A stretch of 64,000 bases of DNA from Paenibacillus massiliensis subsp. panacisoli DSM 21345 (GCF_000426545.1 NZ_AUFO01000010.1:248001-312000); one strand, 5' to 3'. Positions 34,561-44,984 are shown, counted from the first letter of the stretch. A program made the numbers and translations. Notes: generated by a model not told the origin, from the letters alone.

Positions 34561-36186
34561 TTATTTTATCAGATCGATAGCTTGTTGGGATGCGTATACA
34601 CTAATGCCGTTATACACGATAACCCCTTCAAGCTGTACGGATTGCCCGTTCAGAGAGGCTACGCTAGTGTGGAAAGGAAGCTCCAGCTTATCGCTGCCTT
34701 TTGTAACGATCAGCTTATTGTCCTCAATACTGGTCTTGGCTCCTTTGGAAGCAAAGGCTTGCTCAGCATTTACGAACAGACGAGTCGTTGTTGCGTTCAG
34801 GTCCAAGCCCAACACGCTAGCCATATACTTAGCGACATCTGTATTCTCGATGACACCAGTCGGACGGTTGTTATCTGGTGCGTAAGTGTACAGAACCACA
34901 TCTCCGCCAGTATGACCACCTGTTGTCCAGCCGATGTTAGCTCTTTCGCTGATAATAGGTCCTACAGCATAATTCATGCTGCCAGCCTTGGCATCTTTGA
35001 TGGTCTGAATTTCTTCAGCGCTCAGGTCCGTAATGCCGAGATAAGTAGCAGCTGCTTCCACAATGTTGCTGCGATCAGCGTTCAGCTTGGCTTCAAAGCC
35101 TTCACCGGTTACCTTTGCGTTCTTGAGAGGAGTGATGAAGGAAGCAAGGGGCTCCTTGTCATAGGTGCTGGTAGTTGCCTTGCTACCGATGGTCAGTCCG
35201 CCATTACCATGGTCTGTCACTGCGATAACGGCAGTGGATTGGTCCTTTTTGGCAAATTGAATGGCTGTGTTCACCGCTTCATCGAATGCAAGCACATCGC
35301 TGATCACACCGACTGGATCGTTAGCATGTGCTGCCCAGTCTACCTTACTGCCCTCTACCATCAGGAAGAAGCCTTTGTCGTTCTGTGAGAGGACATCAAT
35401 AGCCTTACTAGTCATGTCGCTCAGGCTTGGTTGCTTCGCAGGATCGCGATCCATCTCATAGGCCAGAGCCTTGCCTCCGAACATGCCCCAGATTTTATCC
35501 GAGGAAGAATTCTTGAGCTGTTCTGGTGTTGTTACATATTCGTAGCCACGTTCCTTGATCGTGCTGAGCAGATCATTACCGTCCTTACGTCCTTCAGGAG
35601 TAAGATAATTGCTGCCACTGCCCAGGACGATATCCATATCGTTGTAGACCTGCTGCATGCTCAATGCATCATAATTGGAGCGGTCAGGATAATGAGCAGA
35701 GAAATCTGCTGGTGTGGCGTGCATGAATTCGGATGTGGCAATAATGCCAGTGGATTTGCCTGCCAGTCTGGCTGCTTCCAGTACCGAGGCTACAGGCTTG
35801 CGCTTGTCATTCTCCGCGATAGCGGTCTGACCCGGCATTGTGGCTTCATCAGGAAGCACGCCTACGAATCCGGTATGGGATTTGTGGCCAGTTGCAAATG
35901 CCGTACCTGCAGGTGCGGAATCTGCGATTGGAGCATCAGCGGAGTAGGTACGCACCAATCCGCTCGCGAGCTCATCAAGGGCCAGATCAGAGCCTTTGTA
36001 CCAGCGAGCAAGCGTTGTTGCATCATTGGCCATGCCATCCGGAATGAGGATAATGACATTTTTGATTGGCGTTGCTGCGGCTACTTCAGCCTGAGGTAAA
36101 ACTGCGGTACTGGTCGATAGCACACTGGTCGCTATCAAGGTCGCGATGGTCCCCTTTTTAAAACGTTTCCACATGGTCTGCTTCAA
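34561..36186 (-). CDS. Secreted alkaline phosphatase (PhoA/PhoB family)
   Basis: A 541-residue protein with a signal peptide (KRFKKGTIATLIATSVLSTS, cleavage near VAAA). The active site shows VIILIPDGMANDA (first metal Asp), the nucleophile Ser in ADSAPAGTAFATGHKSH, VEGSKVDWAAHANDP and VIAVTDHGNGGL, and H in GGHTGGDV. It releases phosphate from organic esters outside the membrane. The last 60 residues (SIEDNKLIVTKGSDKLELP to AIDLIK) resemble a copper amine oxidase N-terminal-like repeat, probably for surface attachment. The start is TTG, 9 bases after AGGAGG. Confidence 0.92.
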   Translation of the reverse strand: MKQTMWKRFKKGTIATLIATSVLSTSTAVLPQAEVAAATPIKNVIILIPDGMANDATTLARWYKGSDLALDELASGLVRTYSADAPIADSAPAGTAFATGHKSHTGFVGVLPDEATMPGQTAIAENDKRKPVASVLEAARLAGKSTGIIATSEFMHATPADFSAHYPDRSNYDALSMQQVYNDMDIVLGSGSNYLTPEGRKDGNDLLSTIKERGYEYVTTPEQLKNSSSDKIWGMFGGKALAYEMDRDPAKQPSLSDMTSKAIDVLSQNDKGFFLMVEGSKVDWAAHANDPVGVISDVLAFDEAVNTAIQFAKKDQSTAVIAVTDHGNGGLTIGSKATTSTYDKEPLASFITPLKNAKVTGEGFEAKLNADRSNIVEAAATYLGITDLSAEEIQTIKDAKAGSMNYAVGPIISERANIGWTTGGHTGGDVVLYTYAPDNNRPTGVIENTDVAKYMASVLGLDLNATTTRLFVNAEQAFASKGAKTSIEDNKLIVTKGSDKLELPFHTSVASLNGQSVQLEGVIVYNGISVYASQQAIDLIK

Positions 36187-36560
36187 GTGCTACATCCTCC
36201 TTAAACAAGTCTAAGGAGTAGTCTACGGGTAAATTGTTAACAAAATATTAATTAATATGTGTATTTGTATCAAAATTTACCAATATGGAAATGTTGACAA
36301 AGCGCATGTAACCCTAGTTGAGAGTACACACTAGGAATGAAAGCAACCTTTTTAAACATTCAATTGACAGATGACCACATCCATTAACGGCTGTTGAGAG
36401 CTGGTTGTCTGGAGTAGGGAAGAGGTTGGCGACAGTTGTGAAAAGCCTCGGCTCAAATTGGACTTTGCAGCATCTATGTAATTTCAAGTGTTCAAAACCA
36501 AAAGGGTTGGTTAATAATACAACACAGCGACATAACAAATCCAAAACGAGGTGAGAAATC
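36187..36560. other. Divergent promoter region of alkaline phosphatase and GlsB-like genes
   Basis: The left part (36225-36300) is strongly AT-rich and on the minus strand includes GTTAACAATTTACC and TTGTCAACATTTCC, loosely like the TTAACA repeats of PhoP boxes. The reading frame at 36314-36721 on the minus strand lacks a ribosome site and overlaps the GlsB-like gene, so it is not accepted. Confidence 0.4.
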
Positions 36561-36818
36561 ATGAGTTGGTTATGGGCATTAATCGTAGGTGGTATTATTG
36601 GATGGTTGGCAGGTCTGATCGTAGGAAGAGATATTCCGGGCGGCGTCATCGGAAATATTATCGCGGGCTTCATCGGAGGATGGCTCGGAAGCGTGCTTCT
36701 TGGAGAATGGGGACCGGCCATGGGAGGATTCTATATCGTTCCAGCCTTGATCGGGGCCATCATTCTGGTAGCTCTTGCAAGTCTGGTGTTCCGTTCTATG
36801 GGACGAAGTCGCGGCTAG
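36561..36818 (+). CDS. GlsB/YeaQ/YmgE family stress-response membrane protein
   Basis: An 85-residue hydrophobic protein with three glycine-rich helices (ALIVGGIIGWLAGLIVG, VIGNIIAGFIGGWLGSVLLG, VPALIGAIILVALASLV). The IIGWLAG and GNIxxGxxGxxxG patterns identify the transglycosylase-associated family, which is general-stress-related in many bacteria; the molecular function is unknown. A CGAGGTGAG site precedes the ATG, and a terminator follows. Confidence 0.9.
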   Translation: MSWLWALIVGGIIGWLAGLIVGRDIPGGVIGNIIAGFIGGWLGSVLLGEWGPAMGGFYIVPALIGAIILVALASLVFRSMGRSRG

Positions 36819-36913
36819 ATCGCTGTAATGTAGATGTGAATGTATACAATCGCGGCATTGAGTAGCTTCTGGTTACCTTAGGAGGCTTAACGATACAGTT
36901 GATCGTGATTAGC

Positions 36914-36949
36914 AAAAATGTCCTGAGCTTATGCTCGGGACATTTTTTT
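36914..36949. terminator. Bidirectional terminator
   Basis: AAAATGTCC with GAGC pairs with GCTC and GGGACATTTT; seven T follow on the plus strand and five A precede it. Confidence 0.9.
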
Positions 36950-36973
36950 GCTTCATTCTCCTTGACCAAGACA

Positions 36974-38275
36974 CTAGTCAAAACGCCGAATCTGTGGGAC
37001 ACACAGCACAAGTATGATGAGCAGCATGCCTATAGAGGCAAAGATCTGCATGGCAGCGATACCGCCAATATGGTCCGCTAGTGCACCTACGGCAAGATAA
37101 CCAATAGGAAGTAAAGCAAACGATCCGAGCATGTCGAGACTGGCTACGCGACCGAAGGCTTCAGGAGGTACCAGCTCCTGAAGGCTGATTTCCCATATGA
37201 TCATGAACATCATGAGCCCGAAGCCTTCCAGCATCATAATGAAGATCATGCCGGGAATCCATGAGACATAAGCCAGCAGCAGAAGTGCAATTCCGGCGAG
37301 CAAGGCGCCACAATAAGCGATAATGCCCCGATGTCTCCATTCTTTTCTGGCCCCATACAAAATGGCTCCGATAATTGCACCTGCTCCAGAACCTGCCATG
37401 GCAAGACCATACATTGAGGGGCTGTACCCATGATGGATCTTGAACAACCATGGAATAAGCACAGTAATAATGCCGGTATAGCAGATATTCAGAAACGAAA
37501 AGGTCAGAATCGTGATCCACAGCCAAGGAATTCGTTTCAGAACAGCAATCCCTTCGAGAAATTCTTGAAGGAACGAGGCACCAGAATGAGCCGAAGGTGC
37601 TGTGAGACCTTCCTGTGAAATCCCGATCTGCTTGCTCAAGACCTGTGCCAGAAGCCAAAAGCAAATAAACGACACGAGATACATCATGGAATCAAGCGCG
37701 AAGCCGACGCCTGGTGAACTGACAGCGACGATGAATCCTCCAAGTGGGGGACCTAATAGTCGTACAGCCTGAATGCTAATCTGTGTCAAGGCATTGGCGG
37801 CATTGCGAATATCAGGTGTAAATACCTGTGCCCGCAAAGCAGAGAACGCTGGGTTGAATATACCGTCCAGCAGACCGTACACCGCTAGTCCAGCAAATAG
37901 GATATAGAGATTCATTTGTCCAGTAAGCACCGTCACCGCTGCTCCCAGCATGAGCAGAAATCGCGACCCATTCGTGAACAGAATTAGCCGAGTGCGATCC
38001 ATTCGGTCAACGATCCAGCCAGAGAAGGGTAGGACCAGCACATTGGGCAGCATATAGGTCGTCATCGCCAGCCCCATAATGGTGGAGGAGCCTGTAATGG
38101 AATAGACTACAAATGGAAGAATGATCATTGTAATCGTACTGCCGAGGACCGCGATCCATTGTCCGAGCCACAGCAGGGTAAAAGCACGGCTATGCCGAAT
38201 GGGCTGAAAAAAACGCATCCACGGCGAGTGCTCGACTGAGCCTGCTATCGTGGATGCCTGAATATCTGACTTCAT
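36974..38275 (-). CDS. MFS transporter (MFS_3-like efflux family)
   Basis: About 433 residues with twelve hydrophobic segments. The first loop WLGQWIAVLGSTITMIILPF and the conserved motif between helices 2 and 3, SGWIVDRMDRTRLIL, are typical of the enterobactin/macrolide exporter-like group. Substrate unknown. The ATG at 38275 (minus strand) follows AAAGGAG by 8 bases; an upstream ATG at 38308 does not. The gene stands alone. Confidence 0.9.
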   Translation of the reverse strand: MKSDIQASTIAGSVEHSPWMRFFQPIRHSRAFTLLWLGQWIAVLGSTITMIILPFVVYSITGSSTIMGLAMTTYMLPNVLVLPFSGWIVDRMDRTRLILFTNGSRFLLMLGAAVTVLTGQMNLYILFAGLAVYGLLDGIFNPAFSALRAQVFTPDIRNAANALTQISIQAVRLLGPPLGGFIVAVSSPGVGFALDSMMYLVSFICFWLLAQVLSKQIGISQEGLTAPSAHSGASFLQEFLEGIAVLKRIPWLWITILTFSFLNICYTGIITVLIPWLFKIHHGYSPSMYGLAMAGSGAGAIIGAILYGARKEWRHRGIIAYCGALLAGIALLLLAYVSWIPGMIFIMMLEGFGLMMFMIIWEISLQELVPPEAFGRVASLDMLGSFALLPIGYLAVGALADHIGGIAAMQIFASIGMLLIILVLCVPQIRRFD

Positions 38276-38490
38276 GATGATGACTCCTTTGTGCATTGAA
38301 CTGCTCATTTTGGAAGAAAATGAGTTGGTAAAAGCTGTGTTCTATGTATAACACTTGATTATAAGCGAGCAAGACAATACTGTAAATGAGTAAATCTATG
38401 GTACACGCCTACACGATTGGCCCAGAAAAGGATATACTGTAGTTATATGAAGAAGGCGAATGCCTCCATCTAAAGATAGGAGCCGTTGAT

Positions 38491-39672
38491 ATGAGCACAT
38501 TTAAAAGAATACATCTAGTCGTTATGGACTCTGTTGGTATCGGAGAAGCGCCGGATGCGGCAGATTTTGGAGATTTCGGGGTGGATACCCTCGGTCATAT
38601 TGCAAGCGAGCGCGGTGGTCTGCACATGCCTAATATGGCAGCTCTTGGCCTGTCCAATATTCGTGAGATTGAGGGCGTGCCTGTAGCAGAGAAGCCGCTG
38701 GCCTATTATGGAAAAATGCAAGAGGCATCACTAGGCAAGGATACGATGACAGGACACTGGGAGATCATGGGGCTGTATATTGATACGCCGTTCCGGGTAT
38801 TCGAGAATGGGTTTCCGCAGGAGCTGATTTCACAAATCGAGCAAAAAACAGGCCGTAAGGTGATCGGCAATAAGCCTGCTAGTGGTACGGAGATTATCGA
38901 CGAGCTGGGCGAGGAGCATGTAAAGACAGGAGCGCTCATCGTCTATACCTCGGCTGACTCCGTTCTGCAAATTGCCGCTCATGAGGATGTTGTACCGCTG
39001 AAGGAGCTGTACGAGATCTGCGAATACTGCCGTGAGATTACGCTGGATGACCCGTACATGCTGGGACGCATCATTGCCAGGCCGTTCGTTGGCGAGCCAG
39101 GTAGCTTCAAGCGTACACCGAATCGGCATGACTATGCCTTGAAGCCATTTGGGCGCACGGTCATGAATGAGTTGAAGGACGAGGGACTGGAAGTCATCGC
39201 AATCGGGAAGATCAATGACATCTATGATGGCGAGGGTGTGACCCGTTCGATTCGTACAGAGTCCAACATGGACGGTATGGACAAGCTGGTACAAGTGCTG
39301 GAGGAGTCATTTACAGGGATTAGCTTCCTGAATCTGGTCGATTTCGATGCGCTCTATGGACACCGTCGTGATCCTCAGGGCTATGGAGATGCGCTGGAGC
39401 AATATGACGGCCGCTTGCCTGAGGTGTTCGAGCGTATGACAGATGACGATCTGCTGATCATTACAGCTGATCACGGGAACGATCCTACCTATAAAGGAAC
39501 AGATCATACGCGTGAATATGTACCTTTACTCGTGTATTCTCCACGTTTAACGGACGGTGAAGGAGCCTTGCCACTGCGCCAGACTTTTGCCGATGTCGGA
39601 GCCACGATTGCAGAGAATTTTGGAGTGAAGCTGCCTGAGCATGGCTCCAGCTTTTTGGGCGCTTTGAAATAG
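38491..39672 (+). CDS. deoB: Phosphopentomutase DeoB
   Basis: A 393-residue Mn-dependent enzyme of the alkaline phosphatase superfamily that interconverts ribose 1- and 5-phosphate (and the deoxy forms). Metal and phosphate-transfer residues are visible in [18 protein letters not shown] (Asp), [16 protein letters not shown] (catalytic Thr), [16 protein letters not shown] and [18 protein letters not shown]. It is the first gene of a nucleoside catabolism set with deoD and pdp. AGGAG precedes the ATG. Confidence 0.97.
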   Translation: MSTFKRIHLVVMDSVGIGEAPDAADFGDFGVDTLGHIASERGGLHMPNMAALGLSNIREIEGVPVAEKPLAYYGKMQEASLGKDTMTGHWEIMGLYIDTPFRVFENGFPQELISQIEQKTGRKVIGNKPASGTEIIDELGEEHVKTGALIVYTSADSVLQIAAHEDVVPLKELYEICEYCREITLDDPYMLGRIIARPFVGEPGSFKRTPNRHDYALKPFGRTVMNELKDEGLEVIAIGKINDIYDGEGVTRSIRTESNMDGMDKLVQVLEESFTGISFLNLVDFDALYGHRRDPQGYGDALEQYDGRLPEVFERMTDDDLLIITADHGNDPTYKGTDHTREYVPLLVYSPRLTDGEGALPLRQTFADVGATIAENFGVKLPEHGSSFLGALK

Positions 39673-39848
39673 CAGACTAGATCGAGAACGACCAGCTTAA
39701 CAGCAGTCGACAGGATTCCCTGCTTGCAGCAGCTCTATGCTCATATGTAATCTGAAAAAGTCACTAGTACCACCTATACAGATTGAACCTGTAAAATAGT
39801 ATCACATTCAATAATTAGGCTACAGCTATTCTGAGGAGGATTAATTTC

Positions 39849-40556
39849 ATGAGTGTTCACATTGCAGCTAAACCAGGAGATATTGCGGAGACGATCCTCC
39901 TGCCAGGAGACCCGCTTCGTGCCAAATATATCGCAGAGACCTATTTGCAGGATGTAACCTGCTACAACGAGGTGCGCGGAATGCTGGGCTTCACAGGTAC
40001 ATATCAAGGCAAGCGCATTTCTGTACAGGGCTCTGGCATGGGAATTCCGTCTATCAGCATTTATGCCAATGAACTGATTACCGAGTATGGTGTGAAGAAT
40101 CTGATCCGTGTCGGCACGTGTGGGGGGATGCAGGAGCATGTTCGAGTTCGTGACGTCATTCTGGCACAGGCGTCCTGTACGGATTCCAGCATGAACCGTC
40201 ATGTATTCGGCGGTTATGATTATTCACCTATCGCCAGCTTCCCATTGCTGAAGGCAGCTTATGATCGCGGCACAGCCAAAGGTCTGAAGCTGCATGTGGG
40301 CAATATCTTCAGCTCTGACATGTTCTACCGCGATGATAAATCGGTCGTGGAGAAGCTGATGCAGTACGGTATTCTTGGTGTAGAAATGGAGACGACTGCG
40401 CTATATACTTTGGCAGCGAGACATGGTGTGCAGGCACTGACCATTCTGACGGTCAGCGATCATCTGATCACAGGTGAAGAGACGACATCAGAAGAGCGCC
40501 AGACGACCTTCAACGAGATGATGGAAGTGGCGCTGGATACGGCGATCTCTTTATAA
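39849..40556 (+). CDS. deoD: Purine nucleoside phosphorylase DeoD-type
   Basis: A 235-residue hexameric phosphorylase. [43 protein letters not shown] (phosphate), [16 protein letters not shown] (ribose) and [17 protein letters not shown] (base site, catalytic Asp) are all in place. It cleaves purine (deoxy)nucleosides to base and sugar 1-phosphate, which DeoB then converts. AGGAGG stands before the ATG. 176 bases separate it from deoB, with room for its own promoter. Confidence 0.97.
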   Translation: MSVHIAAKPGDIAETILLPGDPLRAKYIAETYLQDVTCYNEVRGMLGFTGTYQGKRISVQGSGMGIPSISIYANELITEYGVKNLIRVGTCGGMQEHVRVRDVILAQASCTDSSMNRHVFGGYDYSPIASFPLLKAAYDRGTAKGLKLHVGNIFSSDMFYRDDKSVVEKLMQYGILGVEMETTALYTLAARHGVQALTILTVSDHLITGEETTSEERQTTFNEMMEVALDTAISL

Positions 40557-40613
40557 GGAATCTAGAGCAGGCCTGAGTAGGCTTACTTCAATCACGACTA
40601 GGAGAATCAGACA

Positions 40614-41915
40614 ATGAGAATGGTCGATATTATTGCAAAAAAACGGGACGGCAAGGAGCTGACTGCTGAGGAAATACAATTTTTCATTCAAGGGTACACC
40701 AATGGGGACATTCCGGATTATCAGGCAAGTAGCCTCGCAATGGCGATCTTCTTTCAGGATATGAATGATCGCGAGCGTGCAGATTTGACGATGGCGATGG
40801 TGAATTCGGGCGAGACGATTGATTTATCCGCAATTGACGGTATCAAGGTTGATAAGCACTCTACAGGTGGTGTCGGTGATACGACGACGCTGGTGCTTGC
40901 TCCTCTGGTAGCAGCACTGGATATTCCTGTCGCCAAGATGTCTGGAAGAGGACTCGGGCATACGGGTGGAACGATCGACAAGCTGGAGGCGATCGAGGGT
41001 TTCCATGTTGAAATCTCCAAGGAGGAGTTCGTCAAGCTGGTCAACGAGCACAAGATTGCAGTAATCGGCCAGAGCGGCAATCTGACTCCAGCGGACAAGA
41101 AGCTGTATGCACTCCGTGATGTCACAGGAACCGTCAACTCCATTCCATTGATCGCCAGTTCCATCATGAGCAAGAAGATTGCAGCAGGCTCGGATGCAAT
41201 CGTACTGGATGTCAAGACAGGCGCAGGTGCCTTCATGAAGACGGTCGAGGAGGCCAAGGAGCTGGCCAAGGCTATGGTAAGCATCGGAAATAGTGTAGGC
41301 CGCAAGACGATGGCTGTGATCTCGGATATGAGCCAGCCCCTCGGTTACGCTATTGGCAATGCGCTGGAGGTTCGCGAGGCGATCGACACTTTGCAGGGCA
41401 AGGGACCTGCCGATCTGGAGGAGCTGTGTCTGGCTTTGGGAAGCCAGATGGTCTATTTGGCAGGCAAGGCAACGTCGCTGGAGGAAGCCGAGGAGAAGCT
41501 GCGTGAGGTTATGCGAAATGGCAAGGCTTTAGATAAGTTCAAGGAATTCATCCGCAATCAAGGCGGCAACGAACAGGTAGTGGATCGTCCTGAGCTGCTG
41601 CCACAAGCAGCCTATCAGATCCAAGTACCAGCTGAGCAGGATGGCGTCGTCGCTGCTATAACCGCAGATGAGATTGGTACTGCCGCCATGAAGCTTGGAG
41701 CCGGACGGGCGACCAAGGAATCGGATATTGATCTGGCTGTAGGTCTCATGCTGAACAAGAAGATCGGGGATACGGTGCGTAAAGGTGAGTCGCTCGTCAC
41801 GATTCACGCTAACCGCGAAGAGGTTGATGAGGTCATTCGTATGATTCGTGAGCACATCCAGATTGCTGATCACGCGGTAGCGCCGCAGCTTGTGTACGAT
41901 GTAGTAACAGGCTAA
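40614..41915 (+). CDS. pdp: Pyrimidine-nucleoside phosphorylase
   Basis: A 433-residue dimeric enzyme that phosphorolyses uridine, thymidine and deoxyuridine. [19 protein letters not shown] is the classical N-terminus; [19 protein letters not shown] holds the phosphate site, and [20 protein letters not shown] the family signature. The C-terminal alpha/beta domain ([16 protein letters not shown]) is complete. ATG 40614 follows AGGAG; an in-frame ATG two codons on is an alternative. It closes the deoB-deoD-pdp set ahead of a terminator. Confidence 0.96.
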   Translation: MRMVDIIAKKRDGKELTAEEIQFFIQGYTNGDIPDYQASSLAMAIFFQDMNDRERADLTMAMVNSGETIDLSAIDGIKVDKHSTGGVGDTTTLVLAPLVAALDIPVAKMSGRGLGHTGGTIDKLEAIEGFHVEISKEEFVKLVNEHKIAVIGQSGNLTPADKKLYALRDVTGTVNSIPLIASSIMSKKIAAGSDAIVLDVKTGAGAFMKTVEEAKELAKAMVSIGNSVGRKTMAVISDMSQPLGYAIGNALEVREAIDTLQGKGPADLEELCLALGSQMVYLAGKATSLEEAEEKLREVMRNGKALDKFKEFIRNQGGNEQVVDRPELLPQAAYQIQVPAEQDGVVAAITADEIGTAAMKLGAGRATKESDIDLAVGLMLNKKIGDTVRKGESLVTIHANREEVDEVIRMIREHIQIADHAVAPQLVYDVVTG

Positions 41916-42010
41916 ATGAATGTGACATCACATCATAGTCGGATTACCGAGCAAACAAAGATGACGAGTTCGCAAAGTTAACAAGTAAACAAAACTCTTG
42001 TAATCTCAAG

Positions 42011-42051
42011 AAAGCGTTCCGAGTCCTTTCAAGGCTCAGGAACGTTTTTTT
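42011..42051 (+). terminator. Terminator of nucleoside catabolism genes
   Basis: CGTTCC with GAG pairs with CTC and GGAACG, then seven T. Confidence 0.9.
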
Positions 42052-42173
42052 GTGCTGGTACGTGGGCCTACGATGAAAGTGAATAATCTATTTCTCTCAG
42101 GAAAAGCTATTGTAGCTTAGGGATTTCTCAAGGCTACTGACAGCTCCTGAAGTAGAGATTGTATAGATTGTTT

Positions 42174-42200
42174 TAAAATACATTAAATTCATCGGAATTA
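42174..42200 (+). promoter_or_regulatory. CymR-like operator
   Basis: From TAAAAT to ATCGGAATTA the segment agrees with the CymR box as I recall it (TAAWW, a T, AW, then ATNGGAATTW at fixed spacing) except for one position. It lies 15 bases before the -35 of the transporter operon. CymR represses cystine uptake and cysteine synthesis genes in Firmicutes. Confidence 0.55.
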
Positions 42201-42214
42201 TTATATTTTTTTAA

Positions 42215-42244
42215 TTGACGCTTTACCGTAACATGGTGTAGTAT
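42215..42244 (+). promoter_or_regulatory. SigA-type promoter of ABC transporter operon
   Basis: TTGACG and TAGTAT are separated by 18 bases, about 90 bases upstream of the binding-protein start. Confidence 0.55.
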
Positions 42245-42333
42245 TCAATTGCTGCCTCGTTAATCGTCAGATTGGTTGATTAATGCAAGGGGTTCACAGC
42301 GGTATACTTTATAGAGAAAAGAGTGAAGTAGAT

Positions 42334-43173
42334 ATGAAAAGGGTACATTTCTTAGCGGTAACATGGGTTATTCTCTTGCTGGTGTTGGCAGCATGCGGAA
42401 ATAGCACGAGTCAGACTACGGATACAGCAGGCAGCAATAACGGAGCTGCTAGCAATCAGGAGACAGCCCAGTCAGCTTTGGAAGCTGTCAAGGCAAGTGG
42501 TAAGCTGCGGATCGGTACGGAAGGTACCTATGCTCCCTTCACATTCCGTGATGGGTCAGGCCAACTGACAGGCTTTGATGTAGAGCTCGCTCGTGAAGTC
42601 AGCAAGCGTCTGGGTGTAGAGCCAGAATTCGTCGAGACCCAGTGGGACGGAATGTTCGCAGGACTGGATGCCAAGCGGTTCGATGTGGTGTTCAATCAGG
42701 TGTCTATCAATGATGAGCGCCAAGCCAAGTATGATTTCTCCGATCCTTATATTGTCTCCAAAGCGGTGCTGATCGTGAGTGAGGACAATAACGAGATTAA
42801 GCAATTCGCTGATCTGAAAGGCAAGAAGGCTGCCCAATCGCTGACGAGCAACCTGACGGAGATTGCGAAGAGCAATGGTGCAGAGATCGTAGCAACAGAG
42901 GGCTTCAATCAGGCAATTGACCTGTTAACCTCCAAGCGTGTAGATGCGACAGTAAATGATGGGCTATCCTTCCTTGATCTGAAGGTGCAGCGTCCAGATG
43001 TGCCATTGAAGGCTGTAGATGAAGTAGAGGAAGCTTCCGAGAGTGCAGCCTTGTTCAACAAAGGCAATGATGATCTGGTGGAGGCAGTGAACAAGGCCTT
43101 GGTCGATATGAAGAGCGACGGGACCTACCTGACGATCTCCGAGAAATACTTCGGTACGGATGTATCCCAATAA
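42334..43173 (+). CDS. Polar amino acid (probably L-cystine) ABC transporter binding lipoprotein
   Basis: A 279-residue family 3 binding protein. The signal peptide ends in the lipobox VLAACGN. The mature part has RIGTEGTYAPFTFRDGSGQL, TGFDVELAREVSKRLGV, EFVETQWDGMFAGLDAKRFD and NQVSINDERQAKYDFSDPY; this version of the family signature is close to the cystine-binding TcyA/FliY group. The CymR-like box upstream supports cystine. ATG 42334 is preferred because it opens a normal signal peptide; ATG 42283 would put 17 extra residues before it. Confidence 0.85.
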   Translation: MKRVHFLAVTWVILLLVLAACGNSTSQTTDTAGSNNGAASNQETAQSALEAVKASGKLRIGTEGTYAPFTFRDGSGQLTGFDVELAREVSKRLGVEPEFVETQWDGMFAGLDAKRFDVVFNQVSINDERQAKYDFSDPYIVSKAVLIVSEDNNEIKQFADLKGKKAAQSLTSNLTEIAKSNGAEIVATEGFNQAIDLLTSKRVDATVNDGLSFLDLKVQRPDVPLKAVDEVEEASESAALFNKGNDDLVEAVNKALVDMKSDGTYLTISEKYFGTDVSQ

Positions 43174-43286
43174 AGTGAATAATAAAAATAAGATAGTGAT
43201 GTCAATACACCGTGACAATATGTGACAACATTAAGCATTGCAACCTCTATATAAAGATGAATATTATTCAAAGGATGTCATGAAAG

Positions 43287-43970
43287 ATGGACAATCGCGA
43301 TATTCAAATTCTAATGGATTCCTTCTGGCCCCTGCTAAAAGCAGGGGTTGCTTTTACACTGCCACTCGCTGTATTATCCTTTGCATTTGGCTTAGTACTG
43401 GCGCTGATGACGGCACTTGCTCGTCTATCGGGCGTAAGAGCTCTCATAGCAGTCGCTCGATTTTATGTATGGATCATTCGCGGTACACCGCTCTTGGTGC
43501 AGCTTTATATTATTTTCTACGGTTTGCCAACGGTGGGTATCGTACTGGACCCATTCATTGCGGCACTGATCGGCTTTAGCCTAAGTGTGGGAGCGTACAA
43601 TTCGGAGGTTATCCGTGCGGCGATCCAGTCCGTGCATCATGGTCAATGGGAGGCAGCAGAGTCACTTGGGATGACCCGAACGCAGGCGCTGCGACGTATT
43701 ATTTTGCCACAGGCCGCACGGGTGTCGGTTCCTCCGCTTGGGAACTCCTTTATCAGTCTCGTGAAGGATACATCGCTGGCAGCAGGTATCGCTTATCTGG
43801 AGATGTTCCGTGTATCCCAGCAGATCGCTGCGACCACTTATGAGGCGTTACTGGTCTATTCAGAAGCAGCCGTTATTTATTTATTGTTCAGTACAGTACT
43901 GTCGGCACTTCAGAACTATGTTGAGAAGCGTGTAGGTCGCCATACCATCCGGGTGGGAGGAACTTCATGA
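43287..43970 (+). CDS. Polar amino acid ABC transporter permease
   Basis: A 227-residue HisM/GlnP-type permease with five to six helices. FYVWIIRGTPLLVQLYIIFY is the family signature, and WEAAESLGMTRTQALRRIIL the EAA coupling loop. Works with the neighbouring binding lipoprotein and ATPase; one permease gene suggests a homodimer. Its end overlaps the ATPase start by 4 bases (ATGA). Confidence 0.94.
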   Translation: MDNRDIQILMDSFWPLLKAGVAFTLPLAVLSFAFGLVLALMTALARLSGVRALIAVARFYVWIIRGTPLLVQLYIIFYGLPTVGIVLDPFIAALIGFSLSVGAYNSEVIRAAIQSVHHGQWEAAESLGMTRTQALRRIILPQAARVSVPPLGNSFISLVKDTSLAAGIAYLEMFRVSQQIAATTYEALLVYSEAAVIYLLFSTVLSALQNYVEKRVGRHTIRVGGTS

Positions 43971-44746
43971 TTACCATTCATAATTTGCACAAATCCTTCG
44001 GCTCACTGGAGGTCCTAAAGGGAGTAGATCTTTCCCTGGAGAAAGGCAAGGTACTTGTCATCATTGGCCCTTCGGGCTCCGGCAAGACGACGTTGCTGCG
44101 CTGCTTCAATCTGTTGGAAATGCCCGACCAGGGAACGTTAGAGCTAGGTGGGTTATCTCTACATTTTGAACGAGGCTCGAAGGTAAGCAAGAAGGATATG
44201 CTCGCGCTTCGCAAGAAATCAGGCATGGTATTTCAATCCTATAACTTGTTCCCGCATATGACGGTGCTGCAAAATGTAATGGAGGCGCAGGTTACGGTAC
44301 AGAAGAAGGGCAAGGAGGAGGCACGTAAGCGTGCCCTTGGGCTGCTAGAGAAGGTAGGACTGTCGGATAAGGCCGACGTGTACCCACACCAGCTCTCTGG
44401 CGGACAGCAGCAACGGATCGGTATTGCCCGGGCAATGGCCGTAGACCCCAAGGTGCTCCTGTTCGATGAGCCAACCTCTGCGCTTGATCCAGAATTGGTA
44501 GGCGAGGTGCTCAAAGTCATGAAGGAGCTCGTTGCTGAGGGACGGACGATGGTTATCGTAACGCATGAGATGAAGTTCGCTGCGGATGTGGCTGATCACG
44601 TAATCTTCATGGATGGTGGTGTCATTGTGGAGCAAGGACCGCCTGCTCAAGTGCTGAGAAACCCTGTCAGTCCAAGAGCTGTTCAGTTCCTGGGCAGGCT
44701 GCGTGGGGAAGAAGCTGTTGAGAGTGCTTTGTCAGATGGAAAGTAA
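43967..44746 (+). CDS. Polar amino acid ABC transporter ATP-binding protein
   Basis: A 259-residue ATPase of the GlnQ/HisP/TcyC type. Walker A is GPSGSGKTT (residues 32-40), the Q-loop FQSYNLFPHMTV, the signature LSGGQQQRIGIARAM, Walker B VLLFDEPTSALDPE, and the H-loop VTHEMKFAADVADH. It powers uptake through the co-encoded permease. The operon ends with a long-stem terminator. Confidence 0.95.
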   Translation: MITIHNLHKSFGSLEVLKGVDLSLEKGKVLVIIGPSGSGKTTLLRCFNLLEMPDQGTLELGGLSLHFERGSKVSKKDMLALRKKSGMVFQSYNLFPHMTVLQNVMEAQVTVQKKGKEEARKRALGLLEKVGLSDKADVYPHQLSGGQQQRIGIARAMAVDPKVLLFDEPTSALDPELVGEVLKVMKELVAEGRTMVIVTHEMKFAADVADHVIFMDGGVIVEQGPPAQVLRNPVSPRAVQFLGRLRGEEAVESALSDGK

Positions 44747-44782
44747 GGTCCGTAAATCCAGTACGGCTATATTGCCAGTAGT

Positions 44783-44850
44783 ACCTGTAATTAGATGACG
44801 GTAGACTAACTTTCTCGGTTAGCTTCTTCATTCTAGTGACAGGTTTTTTT
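44783..44850 (+). terminator. Long-stem terminator
   Basis: ACCTGT with TAGA and TGA pairs with TCA, TCTA and ACAGGT; a second inner stem CTAAC/GTTAG caps it, and eight T follow. Confidence 0.75.
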
Positions 44851-44984
44851 GCGTTGTATTTACGATGCTGCACGGGACATGCATTTGAGCACAATAAATC
44901 AAAACTTGCAAATTCATACCTAGTAGAATGGAGGGGAATAGAGAGAGTAGAGGGAATAAAAGGAGTAGGGCTGTGAAGGGGAGA

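Noticed and set aside
34555-36099. Two long plus-strand frames opposite the alkaline phosphatase gene
   Set aside because: They lie fully antisense to a gene with all phosphatase motifs; the translations are low-meaning Cys-rich sequence without start sites.
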